Origin: Homalodisca vitripennis
Lineage: Eukaryota > Arthropoda > Insecta > Hemiptera > Cicadellidae
Reading direction: 5' to 3'
Length of the DNA stretch: 64,000 nt
Assembly: GCF_021130785.1 (NCBI RefSeq)
Contig: NC_060208.1
Coordinates: 50,594,501-50,658,500, forward strand
Below, piece by piece: positions 49,811-62,497 of the stretch. Made by a program: the position numbers and the translations under genes. Below the pieces are notes generated by a model. That model was not told the DNA's origin, ran no database searches, and saw only the letters and a list, made by a program, of their open reading frames with translations. Numbering within the stretch: the first letter of the stretch is position 1; each line of letters opens with the position of its first letter.

Positions 49811-52740
49811 ATTCATTAGTCAAAATCAGTAACACTTAACACATTTCATGTTACGTGCAGAAGACTTTCTTCCTCTGAGATGATTTCTTTTAAAATTTTG
49901 TATACCTACATCTTTGTAATATCATGATATTACTTCATAAATCGTTCACTTATAAGTTATGGACTTAGAGTTTTGTCTCCCTTTATACTTTGGGTTTGTC
50001 AATACTGACCTAAAAGCGTTAAATTGTTAATGAAACGCTGGAGCTATTCAATAAAATATAATTAAATATTGGAGGAAGATTTCTGCGGTACTTACAAAAA
50101 ACAGTTTGCTCTTCGACTTCAGAGCTCCATCTTTATATTAAAATATCAAATAGACCAAGAGGTTAGAATATTTTTCAGTCACTATTACTTATTGCAGGAT
50201 TGTTTGGAATGCCGTTCAAAAAGAATATGGTCATGGTTTACCTGTTTTGCTAAATTATATTTTCCACAAAGCTGCGGGTAACTGCTACTTATATATAAAC
50301 AGTTTTAGTTAACAAAGTTAAATCTGTCACTAGATTTGTCACTGTAATAGAATTCAGTGCATAAAAACATTTTGGCGTTTACAGAATCTTTCTAGACGTT
50401 TTGGAATGACTGAAATTAGCTTAATTGCACTCAAAGACAAAGAAAATTTATAACATACTCTTTTTAATATTGTTCAAATAACTCTTATCTGAGGAGAATA
50501 AAATCTATTTGTTTTTAAAAACTATGTCGTTGCTCGTTAGATAAAACTATAGACATTCAGTATCTAATGGCTTCACTTAGTCTGTTTACTGATAGTTCCT
50601 ATCTTCTTTAGCACGATATTGCTCTTGTGCACAACATTGATAGTGTCAACGTTTATATATTGAGTCTAAGTAAAATATGTGTTAATACTTCAAGAATCTC
50701 AAAACACTTATCACGGGTTCCTTTTTAGATTAAAAAAAAATATTTATTGTGCTCAATTAAGGGAATAATCCTTCTGAAAATGATATTCTTTTTGTGAGTT
50801 AGTTTAGGGTGGGGGGAACAAAACAGTGTTTTCAATGTTAAAAGGTTTAAATTTTAATCTTTTTTGAATTTTCAAAACGTTAAATTTAGAATGAACAAAA
50901 GACAGAATCATAAACACTATTTAAAGGTCCCAAATTTAATACTCACAAAAGAATATTAAGTTTTCATCTATTATGAAATATATCACCATTAAAATTTTGA
51001 TACTAATTAATTATAAGATTTTTATGTTTAAGTCCCCAGATTGTACCGCTAAATTGCGGATATATTCTGGTAAATCCTGTGTTTCTCAAATTATTATGGA
51101 TGGCAATTAATAGCTCATTAATTAATTATTTTTCCAAAAATGTGACAGTAAATTGATATTTGATCTAGTATACGAGAGAATAGCAGAAATATTTAAAAAT
51201 TAAACTCAAAACCATTTGCTATAAAATATATTGTGAACTCATACGGAGCGTGAAAATATAAACCGACCTCTCATAAAGTTGTTTATTACGACTCCGGCTT
51301 TAACCCTACGGAGCTGAAAGTAATAATTTTTCAGATTGAAGTTTTTCTTCATTCTCTTTTTTCCATTAATTTAAGTGAAAAATGTTTTATATATATATGA
51401 CCGATTAGAGTGAAAAAATAAGCATTGCTTAGCTTTTTATTTAAAACAGTAAATACCGTTTCCAATAGCTTTATTGATTTTTATTACAAGCCCAGGAGAA
51501 ATTTGTAATTTTATTAATGATAAAGTAATTTTTTATACGCTTATACGTGTGGTAGAAATAAAAATTATGTTAAAAATCCAGTTACTTATACTAGTAGCAT
51601 TTTCAACGCAGCTCATATTTAAAATTACACTAGGTAGGCCACACTTCGTGTCGAGACACAAGCTTCGCTGATGAAGCATGCAAAATATTTTAGCTTATAT
51701 CTCCTTTTTTTCGAGATGTCACTTGGACAAACTTTTATATTCTCTTGTACTCAAAAGAGAAATTTTATTACCCTACTAAGTGACAGGCTTCTAGTCTTCG
51801 GATGAAATCTTGGGATATCTTGCCACATAATAAATTTGTTAATTTTCAGTAGTTTGGTTTCATATCAGTATGAAAATAATAAAAACCTACTTATCAAGTC
51901 ACTTACTACAGCTAATGTTTGTGCTGGCTTAGAGAGGTCTGTGATATCAAGGTAGACAGACATAACATACATTTTTCCAGCCGCTATAGTACTAAGCTCC
52001 GGTAATGCTCAACCATATATGTAGGTTATGTACGGTCGTTCGATGATGCAGTTATGATGATTTAGCGATGCATTACATTTATAAAAACTTAACTAATTTA
52101 TATTTCCTAAATGATGAAAACAGCTGGAGAGGTATAATTAAAAGTATTAAAAAATAAATTATATATTATGGTAACGTTTATTACTGATATATTTAAAAAA
52201 AAACTTCCAGGATTCACTGAGGTAGCGAGCAAAATCTCGCCTTTAATTTATTCCAATCTTGAGATGTTGTGTGGACAGACAGAGATACAGAAATGTTATT
52301 TTCTCCAGCCATCAAGAGATAGTAAAAAACCAATATTTTTAACGAACCCGAAAATACACACAAAATGCCAACTAGTCTTAGTTTTGTATCAAATGAGATC
52401 CGTTATTCGTTCCAGTTTGTGATTACTTTATACTTTATATTGTCTTACGTACAAGGGTATTTCAAAAGTACGATATACAAGAATATAATAAAGTTTGTAT
52501 AACATATTTTAAAATTCGATGTTTCATATAGATGCTTATTTAATAAAATCCGATATCTAGTTTTGACAAATAGTATAGTAATATAGGAAAAAATTACACT
52601 TGTTTCTAAAATTTTACTATCGTATAAGGTGTAATAATTTCGATTGGCTTGTAAGTAGTAACTTATTGTAATTCCTAGGAAAATCATTTATATGTATACT
52701 CTCTCTTTCTATATTTCAAAAAAAGTATAGTAATGTATAA
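49811..52740. other. AT-rich DNA with an ACTAGC-type repeat piece
   Basis: No gene is seen. A minus-strand copy of the AGCAGTTACCCGC repeat ends near 50285. Confidence 0.4.
50070..50290 (-). repeat. AGCAGTTACCCGCAGC-type dispersed repeat
   Basis: On the minus strand it begins AAGTAGCAGTTACCCGCAGC near 50288, matching the starts at 20698 and 58254. The open frame on the plus strand is a shadow. Confidence 0.4.
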
Positions 52741-52749
52741 ACTAACACT

Positions 52750-53230
52750 GGTTAGTACTGACAGAAACCCAGCAGGGCTCACTTCTGGCTGGTTTATACC
52801 TTCCAGTTGAACCACTGGGCACAGCAAAAACCGATGTGATTTCCAGGAGCGGCACATAACTAACCGCAAATGTTGTGATTGTGGGGTTCATGGGCAATTC
52901 GATAGGTCTAGTCTACTGCGGGAGTTGACTGTTGGGGTTGGTGGGGTTTGTTCCCTAACCTCAGAGGTTCTTGCTAGCCTCTACAAGGGTGTGCCACCCC
53001 CTGCCTACGTTGATAGGAGAGGCTGGTTAAGAGCTGGCCTCCCCTTCTTCCTTGGATACATGATTTTGAGATGCAGTGCCCTAATTTTTCCTCTTGGATC
53101 TTGATAGGAGGCGGCTCCCTAACCTTACCCATCCTGAATATCCTGTCACTTCGGAAGCAGCGCAAAAGTTCTTACAGGACTAAGTGAAATTTATAAGCTT
53201 CTTGTCCTAAGAGAACTAAAAATTCCGGTA
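52750..53230. other. GC-richer insert of unknown origin
   Basis: This block stands out from its AT-rich surroundings (CCACCCCCTGCC, GGCCTCCCCTTCTTCC, GGAGGCGGCTCCC). Short minus-strand frames cross it but none has a recognisable domain. It may be an untranslated or decayed part of a mobile element. Confidence 0.35.
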
Positions 53231-55140
53231 CAGGAATGAAGAAATGGACCGATAGACTAGAGACGTGAAGGAACGTGACGCATATCAATAGAATACGACA
53301 GCCAGGGCAAGGCTGAGATGAATGTTCATAAAAACTGACCAAAACACTTCATTGTACCACATAAAAAATCGAGGAAGATGCTACTTCTCCCCGTCTATTA
53401 TACTATGCTCCATTTCTGACAATAAGTAATTTCTTAAGTCTTCTTTAACTACACGTTAATTTACAACTTACTTTATTATTATAAATTAAATTCTTATTTT
53501 CAGTTTTGTAAAAATTCTCAGTACATTCTTCAGTGGTATGAATAATTTTAAAGACTTTTAAAAAACCGATAGTTTATATCATAAGTTATGATTTCAAGAA
53601 CATATATTATAAAAAAAACTTTGTATAGAATTTAAAACTAGTCGGAACTTTAGTTTCGAAGATGTATGAGGTTAAGTGAGTTAAAGATTATCTAGTTAGA
53701 GATTTTAACCATTGATTGTAATTATTATTGTATTAAATCAACAAACTAAGACTGCGATTCGGGTGGTCCATAAAACAAAGGAGAATGCTACATAATCGCA
53801 TTTTGAAAATTTAAGTGCAGCCATGAGCAACTGTTATTGTTATATATAACAATAACAGAAGGCCGACCTAACAGAAGGCACATCCAGTCTAGGAAACGCA
53901 GCCAAGCATACAAGGAACGTAGGTTTCCATTGATAACACGATGGGATATAATAATAGCCGGTAACTGTAGAGGACAGATCGTGTGCACTGGACATGATAG
54001 ATGACAGCAATATCATTAATATTGTGTCTACAACACTTGTCCCATATCTCAGTTTCCGGCTTGGTTCCAGCATTGATACTGGTGACAATTGTATCATTAT
54101 TTTCAATTTCACTAAAGGTAACTAAATTGAGCATATGTAATATTACGAAACGTAAAAGTTAACCCCCTACATGTAACCTATAATGAAACTAAAAGTTATG
54201 TTTGTGTAAAGTTATGTTCGTCTAAGCTAAATCAGGAAAACACTGTACTTTTAATTTTTTTACTGTTACTCGCACTATACAAAATGTTATATCAATATAG
54301 ACGACATATTGGGACTCGCCTACTTGGAAAACCCACGAAAACTCCTAGAACAGAATAGTTAAAACGAAAAAAGTTAGATAGCTAAAAAACTTGATTCAGA
54401 TCTCATGGAAGAGAGCATAACAATTTCTTGCTTCAGTTGTTATACGCACATTTCCCCTTAAAAGTTGTATTTATATTCTGGACACTTTATCGATGTATCA
54501 CATTGCTGTTTGTTCAACCCGTGCCACATATTTCACATTAAAAGTCTTTTTTTGTACTGTGTTTTGAACCGTGGGTCCTTCCTTTTATTTAAACACCCGC
54601 CACTGGAGAACTCTTCGATACTATCATCTTCACCGTCGTCAGCTTGTCTACTCACGAGTAGGGAGGAGTTAGTAATCAAGTTCTGTTTTATATGTGAGTT
54701 AATCAACTCGATCTCTTTTTTAAGCAGCTTCAGTTCCACCTTCTATGTAAGAACAAACCTACTGCTATAACACAATCAATCATATTGAATACTAATTGAG
54801 CAGTTAGTATTTTGTTCTTTTATAGGCAATATATCATAAAATATATCGTTCTAGCAAATCCACGCCACCCCTGTTTTAGGCTGAATAACAAACAGCAACT
54901 CTTGAACCTTGTCAATTCAAGTGTTTTTGTTTTTATTACGTTTTAAAAGTTATAAAACATTAAATACAAACCGATGCCTCTAGACGTAGGTTGCAATGCG
55001 ACTAACCATCAAGATTATCTATATTTTATAAGATATAAAACCCCAAAAACTTTGTTCGGATAGCCTAATAGTGTATAAGGCTACGTTATTACTGTAACAA
55101 AAAAGTTGAAAACATAACAATTTCAATGTCACGTAGTCCC
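53231..55140. other. AT-rich DNA with a perfect palindrome
   Basis: No supported gene. A 28-bp palindrome lies at 53831-53858. A short minus-strand frame at 54533-54739 is discussed among the rejected items. Confidence 0.45.
53831..53858. repeat. Perfect 28-bp palindrome
   Basis: Half-site CTGTTATTGTTATA is followed directly by TATAACAATAACAG, with no loop bases. Confidence 0.95.
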
Positions 55141-55217
55141 ATAGTGTCAATATTGACACAGGTAATTTATTACAAGCTCACAAATTTTTAATAACTAAAT
55201 ATATTATCCTTTAAAAT

Positions 55218-55262
55218 TCAGATTCAAATTAAAATGACTTTATTTGTATCATATATATAAAA
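55218..55262 (-). mobile_element. LINE-type 3' tail fragment
   Basis: The minus strand reads AAATAAAGTCATTTTAATTT then GAATCTGAATTTTA, close to the 3' tail of the LINE at 44.54 kb (AAATAAAATTGATTTTGATT then TGATTTGA). Probably a very short, 5'-truncated relative. Confidence 0.35.
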
Positions 55263-57819
55263 GGGTGAATTTAGAACAAAAACAATTAGGCGTAAAGGCA
55301 AAAAAGGCATTAGCTTGGACTTTGATTAGAGCTGCCAATTTTTTCTGGTAAAATATTTAATAATTATAATAAGCTATGAAATATTCACCCAAAACCATGT
55401 TCCACCATAATTTCTTATCTGTAAAGTGAAGGACCAAGGACACTGGTGCAAAATAAAGTGAAATCGTTCACCAGGTGCATCTTTCTGTTGGAAATGTTAG
55501 ATATTTTTGTTTTACAAATTTATACTACACACAGTATTAAAATAAGAAAGTACTGAAATGAAGTATCAATATTGACACCCTGGATACAATACCGATGCAG
55601 GATTATAGTGTAATAACAAATGGTTCATGTTTATTACAGATATATACCTATAAAAATTGAAAACAATATGTTATGTATGTAGCATAAACTTCACTAACCA
55701 TAAGTCCGCAGATATCTTGGCTTTAACAAAGTTCCAAATAGACGGATGTTTCTCACTGGTAATGAGTAAAACTGAAAACATTGTTCAAGTGATAATGTCA
55801 AATTATAAGCAATAAATCACTAGTATATTTGAAAAATATACAAAAAAAGTTTCAATATCACTGTTATATAAAGAAAAGATCCATGTCAATTAATCCATTG
55901 TCAATTAAATAGTAATAGTATTAATTGGGGAATTCTGTAAGGTATTGCACTTCAAAATTAAAATCAATATTTACTTGAATGTTAAAAACGGTTATCACTA
56001 AACTGTACTTCCCATTAGTAGTATAGGAATTTGTATTTTTGAATACGGGTACATATAGGTAGAAGCATTAATGAGTTAAAAAACATCTCACGCCAGTTTA
56101 ATTTATTGCTGGCAAATAGCAACTAAAATATTTGGTGTTCTCACTGAACAACAAGTAACCGATTTTGTTTACAAAAATATAAATTCTATGAATTAAAAAA
56201 GGAATTATTAAACTAATAGTGGTTTAGTTTAGAAGTAATAAACGCAATTACTTTACCGGAACATCGCTGAGTTTATAGGTGATTCAACAATAAATCAGGA
56301 TATGTACAAAATACAGAAAGTCTTTATATAGTTGTCAGTATAAAAACAGATGAACATGTAAATTAAAGGGATAAATGAAATGATTAACTGTTGTATTTTA
56401 CAATTTCTGCACTAGGAAACAAATATCGTGTTAGTTTTTTAATCAAGTTGTAAGGTTTAGAAATTATTCATCTCCCAACTTAACATTATCAATATAAGCC
56501 CATCGAGCTGATATGGCTTCACGTCATGGAAGAAACCACTCACAAAAACGATATAATCAAGATGTTCGAAGGCTTCTTCAGGAAGATCTGGTAATTATTA
56601 TTGATTGGAAAAAATCGTCAGGCATGTGCAATAGAAAGTAATTGGGTGATATTTTAGGTCATTTAATGGTTTACTAAATACCTTTCACTAGTTGTAGATA
56701 GTTTACATTTTTACTTTCATTATTGGTACATTTCTATAATCATGTGGGTATATATTTGTTACCTATAACGTAACAAGAATCAAATTATTAAAAACACAAT
56801 TATTAGCCGATCTTTAGAGAAGTCCACTTGAAGGGGCTGGAAATTTTTTTTTCTGTCTGTCTATATAATTACGTATATATTTAATGATAAAGATAGGTAA
56901 GATTTACGATTTAAAACGATGTTTTATCAATTAAACATACTTATTTTTAATATAGAGTGTGTTCCCGCAACATTGCACCAAAGGCGATGATTTCTTGCAC
57001 CAAAATAAGTTGGAGTCCCTACAAACGTGTGTCCCAAGCTATTTGGGTTTCTGTTTATCATTGTATATCATTATATCATCCATAACTCATACACTTTTTG
57101 GGTTTGATTTGTTACATGATATACTGATACTTTTAAGACCTAACTACAGTAAAAAATACATTTTAAGATGTTTACAAAATAAGACGTTTCAAATCTGTTA
57201 CATCACAGTTTCTCATAATTGATTGTTGAACAGAACAAAATATAAAAATCATAGTATAAATGGGAACATTTAAATTTCTAACATTAACATACCCTAAAAT
57301 GATAAGTATATAAACTTAGTGTTTATTTTTTTAATAGATTCACTTCAAATGAGTCTGATTACATTCAAACTATTGTTTAGATACTGGGAGCTCATTTATA
57401 AATCTAAAGCCTACACTCTAAAACAATTTTTTTGTGTTTCAGTTGTTTGAATTTATTTTGCCAACATAGCACAACTCACATTGACGGCAAACCTTCCACA
57501 TTTACTTTAAATATGTTTCATGAAAAATATGGATTAACATTCCAGATTGATAAATCGTCCTGACTTTAGACATTTAACCGTCGCGATCCAATATATTAGT
57601 GGATTTGAGAATATCAACTATTTATGTGAATAGATAAATGATGTTACATGGTCTATATAATAAATTAACTCAATTTATCCACCATATAACGGTTTTTGTA
57701 TAAATATTGCTTAGTCAAAACTTTTTCTGGACTCCCATATAACTGAACAATATACAAGCCTAAAATTACCACTTATCATAGCTGTTTTTGCCATTTAAAA
57801 CTATGTATTTTTAATATTG
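55263..57819. other. AT-rich DNA, no gene seen
   Basis: Only a short piece near 56822-56870 (CTTGAAGGGGCTGG, CTGTCTGTCTAT), related to 9545-9610, was recognised. Confidence 0.4.
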
Positions 57820-57990
57820 TTACCATAAAAAAATGACATAAGTGTTTTATCTACCGTATTCAAAGGAGCTGTCAACTACAATGTTGGCCAAATTGATGAG
57901 TGTGGCATGTCAACTGTGTAAATGGCAATTCTGTAACAACAGTGCAGCCACAACTACAGGGTCAATACGTAAAAGTGGTGTTTCCACGTC
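57820..57990 (-). repeat. Dispersed repeat, inverted partner of 13525-13700
   Basis: The minus strand repeats GTTGACATGCCACACTCATC and flanking words of 13.5 kb in the same order. Confidence 0.6.
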
Positions 57991-58078
57991 GTGTATTCAT
58001 TATAAAAACTAAACAATACATTCTACCAGCTTATTCTTACTGAAGTATAATACTAATAAAAAAAAAAAACAAAAAAAA

Positions 58079-58182
58079 CACTTCAATAATCATTGAATGT
58101 TACTTCAGTTATTTGGGTCTGATGATGTCTTCCTTGAACACGAAAGGCCTCAGAAAAATAAAATTCAATGATTATTTGAGTG
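58079..58182 (+). repeat. Small foldback element with hammerhead-like core
   Basis: Arms 58079-58098 and 58163-58182 are inverted with 18 of 20 matches, and A-rich/T-rich flanks extend the pairing. The 64-base interior contains CTGATGA (58119-58125) and CGAAA (58141-58145), the core words of a hammerhead, though the stem between them is weak. Confidence 0.5.
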
Positions 58183-58253
58183 TTTGTTTTTAAATTAAGT
58201 AAACTAAACAATCGTTTGAGACGGATACAATTTGGATTGCTTGTCTTTATATT

Positions 58254-58460
58254 TTAACTAGCAGTTACCTGCGACCGCACGTGTTTTTCATAGATTCTGC
58301 ACGTCTTTTCTGTTGGCTTTGCACATGCATGAGCACTTTTGGTCACAGTGAATTATATTTCCAGCTCGTTGCCACGATCAAGAAAATCAATAAAAAAGTG
58401 TATATTTATGGCTATTGCAATTTACTCCAGTCTTTGTACCTTTTTTCAATAGTTGATTTG
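58254..58460 (+). repeat. ACTAGCAGTTACCTGCGACC-type dispersed repeat
   Basis: The start matches 20698 and, inverted, 50288. The remainder has diverged; no gene is encoded. Confidence 0.4.
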
Positions 58461-59380
58461 GCCTAGATTCTCAGTTACTTTAGAGACCAGTAGGGTGTAA
58501 CCCGGAGATCCTAAATAAGAATAGACATATACGTTAACCAGGAACCCTAAGAATGCCCATTTAACGTGCAGTACAAGCGGTTGAATATTTTAGGTTTAAA
58601 ATTTGAAGCTTTACCCTTTGGTTTGTACGTATATATTTGATTAATTATATTTATTAAATTTTACATGATAGTACTTGCTCTCTACTTACTGTATATGTAT
58701 TTCGTCACTGAGTTGCTTCTTAACAATCGCTGTACTTTTTAGATGTCAGTTATGTATGATTAAATCATGTATTATATTTCATGAATTAATCTTAAATAAA
58801 ATATTCTTATTTTCTACAACGTTAAGTTTAATTTAGTGCTGTATACATCCACAAACTTGCATGTTTGTACTATTTGTATGAGTGGTGTAGCTATTCATTA
58901 AATTATACATTTATCATGCTCAGATTTATCCGAGTTCTAGCTCAATAGGTGGGTGCCCTGATTTCAATTACATACTTATTAAAATACATTTAACATATTA
59001 TCAGAATACATTACCTATTTAATTCATCGATTTGCCCTCAATTGTTTGAACGTTTGATTTTCAATAAAGTTACTATTTAATAGGTTTTCTTATAATTTAA
59101 AACAACGTAAAAGTAGGGATTTTAGCTTTTATTGTTTTATTGATATCAAATGTTATTTTCAGTTTGCAAATTTTCGCAAACGGATCATGGAAACACGTTT
59201 TTCTACCAACATTTTAAGCTAAAACAAGCTATAAAGTAGTAAAGGTTATTTGGGGAAGAAGATGACGTTCATTAGGTAAATCGCTAGAAATATACAATCA
59301 TAGGAAGTACGCCAAACTTGAATAGAGTACAAATACTTTGAAGTTTTTATAAAAAAATATTTTGCTTTATTAAAACAATC
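58461..59380. other. AT-rich DNA, no gene seen
   Basis: No gene or repeat recognised before the satellite array. Confidence 0.5.
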
Positions 59381-59399
59381 ATTGTGGCTGAAGTACCAC

Positions 59400-60170
59400 A
59401 TTTGTTACAACGATGTGGATGACAGCTCATCTGAATACAGGAAGATATGACACGTATCCAACACGACTTATAGTGATGTGAAACTACTCCCCTAGCCTTG
59501 AATGTTTCAAGCCTCGCTGCTTTCACACGATTGGCATTTACAAAGTTGAAGAATCAAACTTTGTCAAAATTTGGGTTAACAACTCATTTGAATACGGGAA
59601 GATTCATTCACAAACTATGGTATAATAAAAATGCTTTTGACTTTGTATGTTGGTTTCACTGCTGTCATATTGTGGCTAACAGCTCATCTCAATACAGGAA
59701 GATATGGCACGTATCCCACACAAACTATGGTGTGGTAAAATGCTCTCTTGACTTTGTACGTTGGCTTTACTGCTGTCATATTGTGGCTGACAGCTCATCT
59801 AAATACAGGAAGATATGACACGTATCCAACACGACAAAGTGATGTGAAACTACTCCCTTATCCTTGTATGTTTCAAGCCTCGCTGCTTTCTCACGATTGG
59901 CATTTACAAAGTTGAAGTGTCAAACTGTGTCAACATTTTGGATACCACTCATTTGAATACGGGAGGATATGACACGTATCCTACACAAACTATGGTGTAA
60001 TAAAAATGCTCCCTTGTCTTTGTATGTTGGCTTCACTGCTGTCATATTGTGGCTGATAGCTCATCTGCATACAGGAAGATATGACACGTATCCTATACAA
60101 AGTATGATCTGGTAAAACCGCTCTCATGGCCTGCTATGTTGGATTCACCACTGTCACATTGTCGTTGTCA
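59400..60170 (+). repeat. Satellite array with long-short-short higher-order unit
   Basis: Units start at CTCAT.T..ATAC.GGA.GAT words at about 59421, 59579, 59681, 59789, 59945 and 60056, giving spacings of 158, 102, 108, 156 and 111. Long units share TTTCAAGCCTCGCTGCTTTC and GATTGGCATTTACAAAGTTG; short units share ACAAACTATGGT and CACTGCTGTCATATTGTGG. The order long-short-short repeats with a period of about 368 bases. The last unit fades near 60170. The reading frame through part of it is a by-product. Confidence 0.85.
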
Positions 60171-61166
60171 TATAATTTTATTACGGGACGATATCATATG
60201 TACGAGTATACTCCACGAACTAGTCTGTGGAGTTTCAAGTACTCAATTTAAAATATTTTAAAATCCATTAGAAGGTAACTCATTGCTTCTAATAATAACG
60301 AACTGAGTATAAAATATTTATGTTAGTTGGCTACGCATAAATACCATAACCCATGTTAAGACTTCTTTCTACTATTAAACTCCAACTTACGCAAAAGAAT
60401 TTCCATTCTGCCACAAGTTATTATATTTTCATGTCTATATACATGTTCCAATACTCAGAATTGGGTTTTTGTATTCATAGACTATAACCTTCAACCTGAC
60501 ACTTAGTACCCGTGGCAATAGTTGTTTTCATTTATAAAGTTATTATCTCCTTAATTATTTCAATAGTGTCTTGCAGATGCAATACACCTAGTATCATGGT
60601 CACACATAGATCTCTATATTACCTATAGTTGTGATCTTTGAAACCTTACATGAATGCAGAGTTATGAGAGATTAATTAGATAATGATCCTTAACTTTATA
60701 TTCATGAAATACTTATATCTATTTTCGATTGTTTACTGAAGAAATCATAAGCGTTTTTATTCAATAAAACTCTTTTTAACAAGTAGTGATTTTTTGAAAC
60801 ATCTACATGGACATTCACATTTATATAGCCCTGTAAAATCATTCACTATAAAACAATACTTATAGGCAAGTAAGATTATGTAGATTGAATGAAACAGTCT
60901 GTGATAATAATATTTCACTAAGGATATCCATGCCTTGTGGAAGCGAGACACGTAAGCTATACACAACAGTATAACGTGACTGTGTCTGTTATTGCCTATT
61001 GTATGTGACAGTAACATTGGATCCTTTGTCATCTGTGAACTGACCCATTCCACTTTATAGTTATCTTTGGTAAATTTCCACCATTTCGGACAGTCAATTG
61101 AATTTTACACCAAACACGTGGCAATAGAGTAATATAATTCTTGGTTATCTCTAGAATATTTTATGA
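60171..61166. other. AT-rich DNA, no gene seen
   Basis: No gene or element recognised up to the TA target site of the mariner element. Confidence 0.5.
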
Positions 61167-61168
61167 TA

Positions 61169-61193
61169 CCGGGTGGGGCAGAGTGGACTCCCT
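61169..61193 (+). repeat. Mariner terminal inverted repeat, left
   Basis: Begins CCGGGTGGGG just inside TA; pairs with 62471-62495. Confidence 0.9.
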
Positions 61194-61284
61194 GATTTGA
61201 TCGGTTAACTGTATAAAAACCATACAAGATTATTACAAAAGCTTTTTATTTCTGAAATCTACATACAATGCCATTTATTTTTTA

Positions 61285-62374
61285 TTAAGTTTTAAAAATG
61301 ATATCGTCCAGGTGACGACCTTGACGAGCGATGCACATATTCAGCCGTTCAATGAAGTTTTCAAAAACTCTACGCAGCATATCTGGCGTTATTCCAGTGA
61401 TAACATCAACAATTGCTTCCTTACGGGCTTCCAAGGTCCTTGGTCGAACTTTGTAAACCTCAGATTTGAGGTAACCCCAAAGAAAATAATCGCATGGGCT
61501 TAGATCGGGGGAGCGAGGGGGCCATGAAACATCCCCTCGTAATGAGATCAAGCGGCCGGGAAACCGTTCTTGCAGAAGTTGGCGAGAGCGACGGGCGGTA
61601 TGAGCCGTGGCACCATCCTGTTGAAACCAAAAGGCTTCCATATTATTTTCCTCACCATACTCTTCAATTCTGGGGAAGAAAAAGTTCTCCAACATCTCAC
61701 AATAGCGTACAGTGTTCACAGTAACGATTTCACCTTCGGATTCAAACATGTAGGGGCCAATTATGCCTATGGAGTACACAGCACACCACACAGTCACTTT
61801 TGGTGAATTAAGAGGTTTTTGATGAAGAGTTTGTGGGTTTTCAGCTGCCCAGTAACGACAATTGTGCTTATTTACTGTGCTCGAGAGGTGAAAATGTGCC
61901 TCATCACTAGACCACAGAATAGTGCCGGGTTGTAAAGAAGCCAGTATTGCATTGCAAGCATCTGTACGTTTAACAAAATCTGCTGGCATCAATTCTTGAA
62001 CAACCATCATCTTATACGGGTGTAAATGAAGGTCTGAGTGTAAAATTCACCTCACCGTTCTGGCCAACATTCCAAGAGCAGCAGCATGTTTCCGCGCAGA
62101 GCGCGATGGAGATTGTTCAATGGACGCTCTCACCGCCATTATGTTCTCTGGTGTCCTCACACTCTTTGGTTATCTGACTGGTTTTCTAGGCAGTGCAGAT
62201 CCAGTTGCCCGTACACTTGTAATCCATTTCCTTATGGTTTTAGCATCAGGAACACTATCATGACGATTCAAACCAAACCGTCTACGAAATGCACGCTGGG
62301 TCGCCACCACACTAATCCTTATTTTTAAAGAAAGTTTCGACTACAAAACCACGATGCTCGCCAGTCCACGGCAT
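61285..62374 (-). pseudogene. DD41D mariner-type transposase, N-terminal breaks
   Basis: From ATG at 62372-62374 the frame gives MPWTGEHRGFVVETFFKNKD, then an extra T near 62315 shifts it; the continuing frame has TQRAFRRRFGLNRH, the helix-turn-helix DNA-binding part. In-frame stops follow at 62170-62172 (TAA) and 62047-62049 (TGA). From 62010 to 61285 the catalytic domain is open (241 residues): Asp36 in SSDEAHF, Asp132 in WFQQDGATAH and Asp174 in SPDLSPCDYFLWG. Exactly 41 residues separate the last two, the DD41D spacing of the rosa-like group rather than DD34D mariner. Cut-and-paste transposition is the family function; this copy cannot make full-length protein. Confidence 0.9.
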
Positions 62375-62470
62375 GGTGACTACTAAAAAATGGCGTCTTT
62401 CCCCCCACCAAATGAAACCACTCCCATTCCGCTAACTCGCGCGAGCGCTCTTCGACGGCTGATTGAAACT

Positions 62471-62495
62471 AGGGAGTCCACTCTGCCCCACCCTG
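62471..62495 (-). repeat. Mariner terminal inverted repeat, right
   Basis: Reverse complement begins CAGGGTGGGG; followed by TA at 62496-62497. Confidence 0.9.
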
Positions 62496-62497
62496 TA

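Larger units (their letters stand above)
61169..62495 (-). mobile_element. Tc1/mariner element, DD41D type, 1327 bp
   Basis: Terminal inverted repeats at 61169-61193 and 62471-62495 match at 24 of 25 positions (GGGTGGGGCAGAGTGG core; one difference at the second base). TA flanks both ends (61167-61168 and 62496-62497), the target duplication typical of the superfamily. A single transposase gene fills the interior on the minus strand. Near-identical termini and an open catalytic domain suggest a fairly recent insertion. Confidence 0.9.

Noticed and set aside
49598..49816. Minus-strand frame rich in Ser, Pro and Leu
   Set aside because: Translation of the GA/CT purine tract.
52974..53165. Minus-strand 63-codon frame in the GC-richer block
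   Set aside because: Open by composition; no motif, start context or paralogue.
54533..54739. Minus-strand frame KKEIELINSHIKQNL...EEFSSGGCLNKR with an AG acceptor-like start
   Set aside because: Amphipathic and acidic, so possibly an exon, but it starts without ATG, has no partner exon and matches no family I recognise.
59498..59818. 106-codon open frame
   Set aside because: It lies inside the satellite array and repeats with it; no independent coding signal.
61312..62328. Plus-strand open frames opposite the transposase
   Set aside because: Shadows of the minus-strand transposase gene.
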